Part shown: one piece after another, positions 63,149 through 64,000 of the stretch
Position numbering within the stretch: the first letter of the stretch is position 1
Layout: the number at the start of each line of letters is the position of its first letter
DNA from: Lentinus brumalis
Taxonomy: Eukaryota > Basidiomycota > Agaricomycetes > Polyporales > Polyporaceae
DNA length: 64,000 bases
Reading direction: 5' to 3'
Assembly (NCBI GenBank): GCA_001792895.1
Contig: MARA01000007.1
Location: forward strand, 1,054,001 to 1,118,000
Made by a program: the position numbers and the translations under genes
The notes under the pieces: generated by a model
What the model was told of the DNA's origin: nothing
What the model saw: the letters and a program-made list of their open reading frames with translations, nothing else
Database searches by the model: none

Positions 63149-64000
63149 GTCGCAGGAGTCGCGAGATGGTCGGGAGAGGTCGTGAGGTCTCATAAGATGC
63201 GAATGGTCTTATGTACCTCGTCGCCGGCGGGAAAGGAACAACTGTCGCAGTCAAAGTGCCATAGCGCAGCGTCCTCCTTGGGCATGAGATGATGCCCATA
63301 AGGTAGGCGGACTCAGCTTAGGCTAACGTTATCCTCTTCGACTCTGGCACGCAATTTCGAAGCCCCCTGAAAGATTCTCGTTGGTCTCAAGTGGCCTCGA
63401 AGAGTACAAAAAGACTCACCTTATCATTCACGGTTCACAGCAGACAGAGTCGCACTATGAACTCGCAGTCAGCAGTCCATCTTTCGATATGCGGGGCCCG
63501 TGTTTGAACGCTATGAAGCGTTCCTCGACTACCGGCAACCCCTGCTGACAGGTTCGTGGTTCGAGAGCAACGCGAACTTCCTATTTCAGAATCTGCATGG
63601 GAATGCACGACTACTAATGTCACTCACCATACCAACTTCGCCATCGCCGCCGCGTCGCCACTGTAGGTTGCTGCGCTCCTAAGACCGTGACTGTGTGCGC
63701 GAAGACTGACATGCGGGGACTGGCGTGGCACTATCAGAGCGAGCGAGATTGTATTAACCGTCACCATTGTCTCAACGCCCACTTCTTCTGTCGCAAGGTT
63801 CCAGTATACTATCTAAATCTCCAGCAACCGCAGAGACAGCGCGTACGCGAGCAGTATAGTGGCAGCTAAACAGTCGGATAGATTTCATGGGGCCATGCTT
63901 GATGCTGCAGAACATGGGGCACTTGATGGGCGCAGTGTGCTGCATGCAACAACGGGCGGAGGAAAAGTCAGAACTTTCGGAGCGCCCGTGCGGGAAGCAG
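63149..64000. other. Right end of window, no gene seen
   Basis: Promoter side of P450-I and unassigned sequence. Short frames here carry no recognisable motif. Confidence 0.45.

Noticed and set aside
1..64000. CRISPR arrays, bacterial operons, rRNA or tRNA genes
   Set aside because: None seen; spliced genes and retrotransposons show a fungal nuclear origin.

Overview
The window looks like a basidiomycete (Agaricomycete, probably polypore-like) chromosome segment. The genes carry many introns of about 50-65 bp. Multi-exon cytochrome P450 genes occur in tandem, and the repeats are Ty3/Gypsy chromoviruses and small DNA transposons. Organism assignment is inference from gene content only.

Region 1-13.6 kb (plus strand) holds the tail of one P450 and four more P450 genes in tandem (called A to E here). 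P450-D is cut by a 2.36 kb transposon with CATCAGGAAAAACC inverted repeats and no recognisable transposase. Region 13.8-17 kb (minus strand) holds two related genes with an N-terminal CxxC...CxxC knuckle and a Pro/Gln-rich body. The second ends in a homeodomain whose WFQN helix appears only after a 58-base intron is removed. Region 18.3-20.6 kb has a JEN1-type monocarboxylate/proton symporter (minus), then 3.6 kb with no gene I can support, then a CxxC low-complexity protein at 24.2-25.3 kb (plus). Region 25.5-33.8 kb (minus) has three more P450s (F, G, H). Region 34.2-35.7 kb has a Pex30-type peroxisomal/ER membrane protein.

Region 36.3-46.3 kb is a complete Ty3/Gypsy chromovirus (element 1; 196-bp LTRs, CTAGA target duplication, minus strand) with four reading frames: a small coiled-coil ORF, gag-protease, pol with chromodomain, and an extra ORF after pol. 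It sits exactly on the stop codon of a ninth P450 (P450-I). P450-I is broken: it has a 1015-bp hAT-like insertion in an intron, a frameshift, a nonsense codon, and a 13-kb block splitting it. That block (49.0-62.05 kb) is an array of a second Ty3/Gypsy chromovirus: LTR-CTAC-LTR-internal-LTR-CTAC-LTR-internal-LTR. The CTAC (GTAG on the element's strand) equals the two bases beyond each LTR, as in a two-LTR-circle or cDNA end joint. The array lacks a short target duplication; a 760-bp piece of P450-I is repeated on both sides instead. Element 2 also looks self-primed (Tf1-like) and has a GGGAAAA slip site at the end of gag.

Together: a P450 expansion with a carboxylate transporter and a homeodomain regulator in the same window, eroded by at least four independent transposon insertions. 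No shared pathway is proven; the P450 substrates cannot be read from sequence.
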